A program made the position numbers and the translations under genes. This document shows positions 1-7,600 of a stretch of 15,151 nt of DNA, piece after piece. The stretch is from Pavlovales sp. CCMP2436. Taxonomy: Eukaryota > Haptophyta > Pavlovophyceae > Pavlovales. Numbering within the stretch: the stretch's first letter is position 1; every line of letters begins with the position of its first letter. The stretch lies in NCBI GenBank assembly GCA_026770615.1, contig MU631709.1, forward strand, positions 10,582-25,732, given 5' to 3'. The notes under the pieces were generated by a model that searched no databases, was not told the origin of the DNA, and saw only the letters and a program-made list of their open reading frames with translations.

Positions 1-1
1 G

Positions 2-139
2 CCCGGGCACACTACCGGAGATCCATCGGCACGCGCGGTGGCGCCCAAGCCAGCGCAGCCGACTAAGGCACGCAGCAGGCAATGGGCGACGCAGCGCTCA
101 GACCAGCACAACATTCAGAACAGTCAGACGCCAGCTTGA
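2..139 (+). CDS. C-terminal fragment of an unknown ORF, cut by the left edge
   Basis: An open frame enters from the left edge and runs 45 codons to TGA at 137-139. The peptide is rich in Pro, Ala, Gln and Arg and ends in QNSQTPA. GC content falls sharply just after the stop. I recognise no domain. The C-rich codon style resembles the LINE at the right end of the window, so this may be the tail of a retroelement ORF, but that is inference. It could also be the last exon of a host gene. The two other forward frames are less convincing; frame 1 stops after 21 codons. Confidence 0.35.
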   Translation, partial: PGHTTGDPSARAVAPKPAQPTKARSRQWATQRSDQHNIQNSQTPA

Positions 140-202
140 ATCCCTATCAGTAAATATAACACCGGCACGAGGATTTGAAGAGAATTCATTCATTAGTGGA
201 CA

Positions 203-648
203 TCAACGTGTGCTGCACCGATTAGACATTGTTGCGTAATCAAAAAAACTGATTAATTTATCTTTAGTAATATAAAGATTCGCAAATGTTCGCAAATCAA
301 TATTAGTTAATATTTGAAAATCACGAGGAACATACATCAGCGCGGTATTTCCAAAATTATCTGGTACATTCACATTAATAGTTGGCCTTATAATATGCGA
401 TAGATTTAAATTTATTACAAGATTGGCTTTCTTTTCTAACTAAAAATTCGAATCCGGATATTATTTGTATTTTGTAATCTGTTTATAAAACGAATGAATA
501 TGCTGTTATCGAATTTGTCAAAAAAAACATTTAATAATTCATCTATTTGATGTGTCTTTGCAGCAACTGTAAATTGATTTCATTCCCAGAACGAGGGATT
601 TAATTTTGTTATATTTTCGTTAGCGAATTGCGTTGTGTAGTGTGCCAT
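203..648 (-). pseudogene. Broken ankyrin-repeat-like gene in an AT-rich block
   Basis: Reading the minus strand from ATG at 648, an open frame begins MAHYTTQF, meets an in-frame TGA at 582-580, then stays open to TAG at 438-436. Coding resumes in another frame around 437-445 and ends at TGA 205-203. The last part contains VNVPDNFGNTALMY, which fits the ankyrin-repeat core (Asn-x-x-Asp, Gly-Asn-Thr-Ala-Leu). One nonsense codon and one frameshift show that it is dead. AT-rich codon use differs strongly from the GC-rich host exons nearby. Compact minus-strand packing with the next relic (about 40 bp apart) and ankyrin proteins in AT-rich genomes suggest a giant-virus or virus-like origin. That origin is inferred; the breaks and the ankyrin-like motif are visible. 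Confidence 0.5.
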
Positions 649-687
649 CGCCGACTTGACCAGTGTCATTTAGATCAGATCCGTAGA

Positions 688-843
688 CTAGGTTGTTCGT
701 CCTCGATAAAAAGAGCATGCGTACGCGATCAGCATAAATCGCGAGCATTTGAAAATGTTACAAACGTCTTCTTGCTTATCTGCATTTTCTAAGTAGTATT
801 TGACCGCTGTCAATTTGTAGTCTTCGCTCTTATGTTTAGTCAT
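688..843 (-). pseudogene. N-terminal helix-turn-helix fragment resembling DDE transposases of large DNA viruses
   Basis: ATG at 843 opens a 51-codon frame ending at TAG 690-688. It starts MTKHKSEDYKLTAVKYYL and continues to CNIFKCSR. This pattern (basic start, YKL-AV-YYL, then C-x-x-F-x-C-S) matches the N-terminal helix-turn-helix of IS630/Tc1-like transposases known to me from giant viruses and related elements. After CSR the protein-like character is lost and no DDE catalytic domain follows, so only the DNA-binding start survives, probably because of a frameshift near 740. The relic shares strand and AT-rich composition with the ankyrin-like one downstream. The family call is from memory of the motif, not from a search. 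Confidence 0.45.
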
Positions 844-861
844 CGTAAAAGTGTTTAAAGT

Positions 862-878
862 TATACTTATACTTATAT
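862..878 (-). promoter_or_regulatory. 17-bp TATA-rich motif upstream of the helix-turn-helix relic
   Basis: On the minus strand this reads ATATAAGTATAAGTATA and ends 18 bp before the ATG at 843. The identical 17 bases occur at 13139-13155, 14 bp before another minus-strand ATG at 13124. Equal spacing suggests a shared promoter of an invading element. Low complexity makes chance recurrence possible. Confidence 0.25.
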
Positions 879-901
879 TATAAATTTAAATACGCGAACA
901 G

Positions 902-929
902 AGAGGCGGCGGCACACGGTGCGGAGCAG
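902..929 (+). CDS. 28-nt microexon of the plus-strand gene
   Basis: A small GC-rich island in AT-rich DNA, preceded by GCGAACAG and followed by GTACGA. It encodes EAAAHGAEQ after one carried-in base and joins in frame to the exon at 1108. It is too short to prove from sequence alone. Confidence 0.4.
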
Positions 930-2219
930 GTACGATCCCCAATAAGTACACTTTGTGAATGCTCAATGTCGAGTCAGTGTCTAGTCAGTGCCTAGTCACC
1001 ATCTAGTCAGTGTCCATGCCCCCCCCCCTCTTTTTTTTCTACACATGCGGAACCCACTCTGATTGATGGCTGTGCTCCCCCCCCCCCTACCCCACCCCAA
1101 ATCACAGGCCGCCCCCACACTTATGGCGGCCTCTGCTGCGTCTGTGCTGGAGGCTGTTGCGAGCGGGGAGCTGCTCATCGACACAGTCAGCTCGCTTCAC
1201 TCCGATTGTGAGCCTTTTAAAAATAGTTATGTTGATTCTTATAATTATAAAATTTATTATTAGTAGTAGTATTATTAGTATTATTGTTGTTGTTGTTGTT
1301 GCTGTTGAGTAGATCAAACTCGGACGACTGTGAGTCTCTTTCAAGAATAATAGTAATGATAACAATAACAATAATACTTATACTGCTACTAATAACAATA
1401 CTAAGAATACTAAGAATACTAAGAATACGAGTACGAGTACGAATACGGTACGAGTACGAATACGAATTCGGTACGAGTACGAGTACAACTACGAATAACA
1501 ACAACAATGATAATGAAAACAACAATAAGGACAATAACAACAATAACAACAATAATATGTATACTAATACTAGTAACACTAACACTGATGCTATACTAAT
1601 ATTAATACTATTACTACTACTAATGCAAATAACAACAATATGATCGACTTGGTTAGTTACTTAGTTGACTACGCTCCGACTGTGAGCCATTCTTGATAAT
1701 TCTCATCATACAAGCAATATTAGTAGTAGTAATAATAATAACAACTCTGACTAAGCATTTTTTTTTTGACGTCCTCCGACTTGCAGCCCGAAGGATGAGC
1801 CGATCTTCACAGTCAAAGTCATAATCATAATTACATCACCAATATTAATAATACTAAAACAACTAGCACTACTACTACTACTCACCTAATAATAATAATA
1901 ATAATTATTATTATTATACTAATATAATACTAATATAATATAATACAAATATCATTGCTTCTTATTAGCCTTATACTAATTCGAATACTGTTTTTGGCTG
2001 CTGCCCGCTGGCTGCTGCCAATTCTCCCCTCTGACTGCCCCCCCCCCGCCCCCGCCCCCCCCGTGGCTGCGATGAGGGCGCGCCGCGCGCCGTCGCCGCC
2101 GGCCCGCTCCTGCCGAGGCCCAAGAACGCGAACATCGCATTGCGCTCGCTCTGCGCAGCGCTCTGCCAAGTGCGGGCGCAGCGCTGCCAAGTGCGAGGCC
2201 TGCGAAGGGCTCCGAGTAA
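902..2219 (+). CDS. Plus-strand spliced gene, last three exons; function unknown
   Basis: Model: exons 902-929, 1108-1207 and 2077-2219, with TAA at 2217-2219. Phases agree at both joins: 902-929 takes one base from the preceding exon and ends in phase 0; 1108-1207 ends in phase 1; 2077 supplies two bases to finish the codon. The encoded tail is Ala-rich and helical in character (EAAAHGAEQ, then LMAASAASVLEAVASGELL, then an Arg run and AEAQEREHRIALALRSAL). No domain is recognised. Both later acceptors follow very long C tracts. No earlier exon could be found in the AT-rich DNA to the left, so the 5' part lies outside the window or was displaced by the relics at 165-900. It converges on the large minus-strand gene, with stops 107 bp apart. 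Confidence 0.5.
968..1011 (+). repeat. 11-bp tandem repeat, four units
   Basis: Four 11-base units of the form GTCTAGTCAGT with a few substitutions, inside the intron between the 28-nt and 100-nt exons. C runs begin just after it (about 1019 and 1078) and lead to the acceptor at 1107. Confidence 0.8.
1108..1207 (+). CDS. 100-nt internal exon of the plus-strand gene
   Basis: The acceptor is a long C tract followed by AAATCACAG; the donor is GATT|GTGAGC. The best frame reads AAPTLMAASAASVLEAVASG and then LLIDTVSSLHSD, with no stops and a helical look. The alternative frames are Pro/Arg- or Cys-rich and less natural. The end of this exon is the parent of the donor echoes at 1329, 1681 and 1780. 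Confidence 0.6.
1208..2076 (+). repeat. Microsatellite-filled intron with donor echoes
   Basis: This 869-bp stretch has no gene of its own. It is mostly trinucleotide and hexanucleotide simple sequence (TAG, TAA, AAC, ACT, GAATAC types), which creates spurious open frames rich in Leu, Ile or Asn. Non-simple patches at about 1315-1345, 1665-1700 and 1770-1800 each repeat the preceding exon end. Echo donors: CGGACGACT|GTGAGTC at 1329/1330, CTCCGACT|GTGAGCC at 1681/1682, and a decayed CTCCGACTTGCAGCCC at 1774-1789. The intron ends in a C-rich tract at about 2039-2063 and an AG at 2075-2076. Confidence 0.65.
2077..2219 (+). CDS. Terminal exon of the plus-strand gene
   Basis: It follows a long poly-C tract and GATGAG. 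The frame starts with an Arg-rich stretch, then AEAQEREHRIALALRSAL and a duplicated ALPSA segment (from a 13-bp direct repeat, GCTGCCAAGTGCG and a near copy), ending KGSE and TAA. Of the nearby AG dinucleotides, this is the one that fits the incoming phase. Other frames through the block are open but look less like protein. Confidence 0.5.
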
Positions 2220-2231
2220 CACGCTGGCACG

Positions 2232-2321
2232 GAGACGGACTCCGAATTAGACCGTCTCGATCCCGTATTCCGAGACTGACTCGGAATTAGACGGGCTCGC
2301 ATTACGGGAGCCAGTAGCTCC
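2232..2321. other. Cluster of hairpins between two convergent stop codons
   Basis: Perfect inverted repeats: GAGACGG/CCGTCTC at 2232-2258 (13-nt loop), ATTCCGAG/CTCGGAAT at 2267-2287 (5-nt loop), GGCTC/GAGCC at 2294-2312 and the overlapping GGAGC/GCTCC at 2307-2321. They fill most of the 107-bp gap. Because inverted repeats read alike on both strands, both transcripts would fold here. A shared 3'-end or transcription-stop role is inference. No AATAAA is seen in the gap. Confidence 0.45.
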
Positions 2322-2326
2322 ACGGA

Positions 2327-4624
2327 TTATAGCAGGGGCTCGAACTCCACGCGTGCGATCAGCGAGTCCGAGTCGGCACTACCAGAGCGCGCGCGCGGGC
2401 GGGATGCAGGTGTTGATGCTCGCATGAACCGTGCGCTGCTGGCGCGAGAGCGCGCGGACGGCGGCCTCCCTGTCTCCAGCGGCTCGTCGTCTTCGTCTTC
2501 TTCCTCGTCCAACGGCAAAGAGTCGACGCGCTGCCAGCCGCCCGCACGCACCGTCACCGTCGGCGTCGAGGGCCCCGACGAGGGCGTCGACGAGGGAGTC
2601 GGGCTCGGCACACCCCCGGCTGCCGGCAGCGTCTCGATGGGGCGGGGCGCCGTATAGGAGAGCGGCAGCACAAGCGCCGCCGCCGTGCGCTCGGCGGCCG
2701 CTGGCGGTGACGGCGGCGCGGAGGGCGCGGGCGGCGGCGGCTGCTGCGCGTGGGCCGCCGGCGCAGGCAGTGGCGCCACCTGCACGCCGCCGCTGCCGGC
2801 GCCGCCCTCGCCGAACGCGTCGGCGGCGTCGGTGCGCGGCGGCGGCGGCAGCGCGGTAGCGGCGGTCGGGCGCGCCTCTGCCTGCGCGTGAAATGCGCGC
2901 AGCACCCACTCCGGCCGCCCGCTGTGCCCGCCACTGGGCGTGAGCGGCGAGGACCACTGCGGCTGCAGCTCGCACCCGAGCGAGAAGGCGCCGAGCGCGC
3001 GCGCGTGCCGCGAGAGGCCGAGAAAGCCGTCCGCCGAGTCGAGCGCGTCCGAGGCGAGCGAGTGGGTGTCGCCCTCGTCGTCGGACGAGATTTTCCGCCA
3101 CAGCCCGCCCCGCGCCTCCCCGCGCAGGCCGACGGAGCGCCCGCCGCCCACCGCCGGCATGTCGCCCGCGCCGCCGTTGAGACTCGCCTCCCTCGACGGC
3201 GGGGTGTGCCCGTCCGCCGCAGTCTCCACCGCCGCTGAGCCGAGGGTCCCGTAGCGCGCGCACCCGCCCGCCGGCCTCGCGGGGTTGCGCGCCGAGCGTC
3301 CAGCGGCGGCCTCGAGGAGCAGCCACCGGCTGCCCGCCGCCCGCTGCGGTGGCGGCGAGGCGAGGTCGCCGCCGCCGGGCGCTGCGAGCCAGCCGAGCTC
3401 GCCGCCGATCCCCGCACGCAGCGCCGAGTGGAAGCGGCCGCGGCCGACGCGCCCCGCCGTGTGATCCTCGCTCCAGGACGCCGAGCTGCTGCCCCCAAAG
3501 CCGCCGCGCGCGCAGCCGGGGCTCGCGCACTTCTTGCCCGCGTCCTCGCCCGCGAAGCCCACGCTGCCGCTGCACGGCACCCAGCTGCCCGAGCGCATGT
3601 CAAAGACAACCGTCGGCGCGGCCTCGGGCGCGTCGGGCTCGCCGCAGCGCCGGCAAGGCCCGCAGGCGCAGCTCGCCGGCAGGCAGACGCAGCCGCCGCA
3701 GCAGCACGCGCGCGCGCACTGCCTGGCCAGCCGCGAGGCGTGCCCGCGGCCTGCTCGGCTCGCGAGCAGCGCCCACGCGCCGGGCAGCAGCAGGGCGCAC
3801 AGGCACAGCGCGCCCACGCGCAGCCACGCGCCCTCGCCCGCGAGCAGCCAGGCCCACCAGGACGGCGCGCGCGGAATGCGCGCGTGCTGCGGCCTCGCGG
3901 GCGGGGCGGGCGGCGGGCTCGGCGGCGGCGGCGGCACCGAGACATCCATCGATTCCGCCGTCGGCACGGTGCACGTGCAGAGCGGCGGTGCGGCCGAGGC
4001 CGGATCCGTGGCGGCGCAAGCGCGCACGAGCAGCTCTCCCCGGCTGAGCGCGCGCCACTGCGCGGCGGTGGGCGCGCACTCGAGCAGACCGTCGCCGAGC
4101 CAGCTGGGGTCCGCGCAGGCAGACGCCTCCGCCACCGCCCCCGAGGAGTTTCCCGAGGAGCGCGCGCCGCCCGACGCGACGGGCGGCTCGGCGGCGGGCA
4201 CGAGGCGGAGGGAGGGCGGTACCTCGGCGAGCGCGCGCGGCCAGGCGCTGGCGTGCGCGCGCAGCTGGGCGGGGGAGAGCGGCGCGTTCCACAACCGCAG
4301 CCCCGCGATGCGCAGCAGCCGCCTCGGCGCCTGGCCCAAGGGCGCGCACTCGGCGGTCGCGCCCGCGGGCCCGCCGAGCGACTCCCACCACACCGGCGCC
4401 GCGCCGCCGCCCACGGCCGCGCCCTGCCCCGCCGAGCACGCGCCCACGGCCAGCCCGTCGCCGTCGCCCTTGCCACTCGCCGCGAGCGCCGCGCCGAGCC
4501 GCGTGCGCACGGCACGCAGCGCGGGCTCAGTGAGCGACCGCCAGGTGGCGCCTACGACCTCGCCGTCGATCAGGAGTTGCAGCTGCCCGTCACCGAAGCC
4601 CCACGCGAGCGCAAGGGCGTGCAC
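2327..4624 (-). CDS. Exon 8, terminal: LamG strands, membrane segment, cytoplasmic tail
   Basis: The acceptor CTCGTTCTCACTCACGCAG is the best in the gene. The frame is open for 765 codons to TAA at 2329-2327. It carries the LamG motifs, a Pro-rich stalk, the single membrane segment, a cluster of about 12 Cys in 25 residues (possible palmitoylation or metal binding), a disordered Ser/Pro/Gly tail, an acidic run with DEEEDEDDE, and the terminal EFEPLL. The block is extremely GC-rich and also stays open in other frames; the frame given is the only one that joins exon 7 and shows domain motifs. Confidence 0.85.
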   Translation of the reverse strand: MHALALAWGFGDGQLQLLIDGEVVGATWRSLTEPALRAVRTRLGAALAASGKGDGDGLAVGACSAGQGAAVGGGAAPVWWESLGGPAGATAECAPLGQAPRRLLRIAGLRLWNAPLSPAQLRAHASAWPRALAEVPPSLRLVPAAEPPVASGGARSSGNSSGAVAEASACADPSWLGDGLLECAPTAAQWRALSRGELLVRACAATDPASAAPPLCTCTVPTAESMDVSVPPPPPSPPPAPPARPQHARIPRAPSWWAWLLAGEGAWLRVGALCLCALLLPGAWALLASRAGRGHASRLARQCARACCCGGCVCLPASCACGPCRRCGEPDAPEAAPTVVFDMRSGSWVPCSGSVGFAGEDAGKKCASPGCARGGFGGSSSASWSEDHTAGRVGRGRFHSALRAGIGGELGWLAAPGGGDLASPPPQRAAGSRWLLLEAAAGRSARNPARPAGGCARYGTLGSAAVETAADGHTPPSREASLNGGAGDMPAVGGGRSVGLRGEARGGLWRKISSDDEGDTHSLASDALDSADGFLGLSRHARALGAFSLGCELQPQWSSPLTPSGGHSGRPEWVLRAFHAQAEARPTAATALPPPPRTDAADAFGEGGAGSGGVQVAPLPAPAAHAQQPPPPAPSAPPSPPAAAERTAAALVLPLSYTAPRPIETLPAAGGVPSPTPSSTPSSGPSTPTVTVRAGGWQRVDSLPLDEEEDEDDEPLETGRPPSARSRASSARFMRASTPASRPRARSGSADSDSLIARVEFEPLL

Positions 4625-7600
4625 CTGCGTGAGTGAGAACGAGACGAATGAGTATACCTATTAAGTAGCCAGAACCAAACTAGTATTCATCATGATACCA
4701 TCATCACCAACAACAACAACAACAAAAAAACTGGGGCGACACCTGCCCGTCTCCCATGCTGAGCGCATAGGAGCAGCAGCAGCAGTAGTAGTAGTAGTAG
4801 TGATGGTGGTGGTAGTAGTAGCAACAACAAAAATAACAATAACACTAAAAAAGAACCGAGGGCGTGCCCAAGTCGGGGAACGTTCAAAGAACCGAGGGCG
4901 TGCCCAAGTCGGGAAACGTTCAAAGAACCGAGGGCGTGCCCAAGTCGGGGAACGTTCAAAGAACTCTCATTTGAAAAAGCACTCTCATTTGAAAAAGAAC
5001 TCTCGTTTAAAATGCACCTGCCCATCCGCCATGCTAGGCGCATAGTAGTAGTAAGTAGTAGCAGTAGTAATAGCAGTAGTAGCAGCAGCAGTAGTAGTAG
5101 TGGTGGAGTAGTAGTAGTCCTCGTAAGTAGTAGTTGTACTCGTAAGTAGTAGTAGCAGTAAGTAGTAGTAGTAGCAGTAGTGTAACAACAACAACAACAA
5201 CAACAAAACTCGTTTAAAAAAGCACCTGTCTGTCCACCAAGCTGGGCGCATAGAAGTGGTAAGTAGTAGTAGTAGTAGTAATATTATTATTCCTTAATTA
5301 AACAATTAAACAATAAAATAAATATGAGTAGTAGTAGTAGTAGGAGTAGTAGTAGCAATGGTAGTGGTAGTGGTGGTGGTGGTAGTAGTAGTAGTAGTCG
5401 TACAACAACAATAACAAAACTTGTTTGAAAAAGTACCTGCCCATCCGCCATGCTGGGCGCGGCTGCCGAGAGGACAGTGCTCCTGTGGTCTGGCGGGAGC
5501 AGCGCACTTTTAAAGCCCGCGCCCGACGGTTGCCAGTGCGCGCCGCCGCCGTCCGCAGCCCCCGCGTCTGAGGGGAGCGTGAGCACGAGCTCGAGCGCCT
5601 GCGTGGGCGGCAGGTAGCGCAGCCGCAGCCACGCGTGCGCCAGGTGCGTGCCTTTGCTACCGTCGCCGCTGGCAGGCCCGAGCTGCCAAGCGTGAGCCCA
5701 CTGTACGAGCTCCACATAGTCCACCTACTCACCACGGGTATGATAGTAATATCAGAATGACGTGCGCTGTGCGCAGCTCGCCGAGCCTGCCCCTTTTGAC
5801 GAGGGTGGCTGTGGAAGATGATGCAATAAGAAATATCTAGAAATACGTCCGTCCCCTGACAGGTCTCCACAGGACCCAAGCGTTGAGAAAACGCTCGGAT
5901 CAAGGGACCTTATCAGAGCACACGGATACCGTCCGGTATTGTTGCTGTGATGATGATGACGATAATTACACTCATCATAAGACTAGTAATAATGAGAATT
6001 GAATCATCATTTCACCTTCGCGTCGCGCGCCACGTCAACGTCGATATCATCACAAGACTCGGAATACGCAGAATACCACAAGAAATATCATCATAATTTC
6101 ATGAAGTCATACATTCATTCATTATTTTTTTTACCTTCGCGTCGCGCGCCACGTCGCCGTCTAGTGCACTCTCGAGCAGCAGCGTCAGCCCGCTTCCGGC
6201 GGCGAGCGCGCCCACGCGCCAATCCACCGTGGAGTCCCCCGTGGCCGCGGGCGAAGGAGCGCCCCTCCCAGCTGCAATTAGTTTGTGATTATTTGGTTAT
6301 TATTTTGTGAATATAATTTTATTACAATTTCGTGAGTATTTAGTTGATTAGAAGCGCCCCTCCCGTCTGCGGTTATTTAGTAAATTTTGGTTATTATAGT
6401 TGTGTTATTATGAATGTGATTAGGAGGTGCCTCTCCCGTCTGCGATTATTATTTTAAGTAATTTCGTGAATATAATTTTGTGGTTATGAATGTGATTAGG
6501 AGCTTCTTGCGGCTTCTAATAATAACTATTTTGTTAAATGTTTTGTAAATATGATATTTCTGTTTTTTCATTAACACTAGCTATAAGTCTGCGGCAGAGG
6601 TGCCACTCGCGGACGCTGCAATCATAACAAGAAAGCAATGATTTGATTATATTTACCGTTGGCTTTTTAATTGACGCTGCAATCATAACAAGAAAGCAAT
6701 GATTTGATTATATTTACCGTTGGCTTTTTAATTGACGCTGCAATCATAACAAGAAAGCATTGATTTGATTATATTTACCGTTGGCTTTTTAATTGACGCT
6801 GCAATCATAACAAGAAAGCAATGATTTGATTATATTTACCGTTGGCTTTTTAATTTTCGCTTTCGCGCGGTTTTGACCGATGAGTCTGCATCAGTTAATC
6901 CGGTCAGGAAGTAGTAGTCTTAAACAAGATAATTCTTATCTGTTGTCAACAAAGAAAGCAACGATTCGATTTGATTCGATCTTGATTTTGATTTGATGTC
7001 CTCTCATACACACTCAGCGCTAAAGGCGTGTGGGGTGGTGGCCTAGCAAAGTAATATCACTCATACAATAAGAGAGAGGGAAGAGGGTATTTCGAAGGGA
7101 AAATGTTGTACTTCATTTGGCTTAGCATTCATTCGGGAGTACCCGCAAGAAAAATAGAATAAAATAAAAATAAAAGCGCAATTGAGAGCAATACATCGTG
7201 TACTCTGATCATACAGCACACGAATAAACATACCGGTGGGGGCAGGGGAGCCACGCCGCGCAGGACTGCTCGCGGGCTTGGCCCAGCCGACGAGCTGTGC
7301 GCCCCCCCCCTTGGCCCCAGCCGCCGCCGCAGGCTCGGCGGGCGCTCTGGCCACGAGGCACTCTGCCGCGCCCAGCCACACGGGCGCAGGCAGCGTCGCA
7401 GAGACCTCCCCCACGGACGCGAGCGTGAGCGAGGGAGCTGCGTCCTTATCGTTCTGGTGATGATTCGTATCGCCTGGCACAGCACGCCACGCCGCGAGCA
7501 GCCGCACGCCGCCAAAGCCGCCGCCACGCACGCGCAGCCGAGCACCCTCACGCTCGCACCGTGGAAGGGGTTGGCTCCCGCCGCCGTCGAGCCTTGCTGA

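Larger units (their letters stand above)
4743..5470 (-). repeat. Donor-site echo array in intron 7 (four copies)
   Basis: The end of exon 7 and its donor (ATGGCGGATGGGCAG|GT at 5437/5436) recur as GGACAGACAG|GTGC at 5226, GCGGATGGGCAG|GTGC at 5018 and GAGACGGGCAG|GTGT at 4743. Spacings are 211, 208 and 275 bp. Each is followed by T-rich sequence and GTT/TAC microsatellite, so whole segments were duplicated. Use of a distal donor would run into an in-frame stop near 5287. Confidence 0.85.

Noticed and set aside
1217..1643. Open frames of about 120 codons on both strands
   Set aside because: They are translations of trinucleotide microsatellite (poly Leu/Ile/Asn/Ser runs) inside an intron; no natural composition.
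2379..4515. Long Arg/Ala-rich open frames over the GC-rich terminal exon on both strands
   Set aside because: They arise because extreme GC content removes stop codons. Only the frame ending at 2327 joins the upstream exon and has LamG and membrane motifs.
4690..5251. Minus-strand frames with the 12-residue NVPRLGHALGSL repeat as a coding exon
   Set aside because: They lie between a phase-matched donor and acceptor, begin in donor echoes, and run into microsatellite.
5930..5965. C/D-box snoRNA in intron 6 (TGATGAT)
   Set aside because: The motif is part of a GATGAT simple repeat on the strand opposite the gene, with no D box or terminal stem.
6612..6855. CRISPR array
   Set aside because: The units are contiguous 61-bp tandem repeats without spacers, in a eukaryotic intron.
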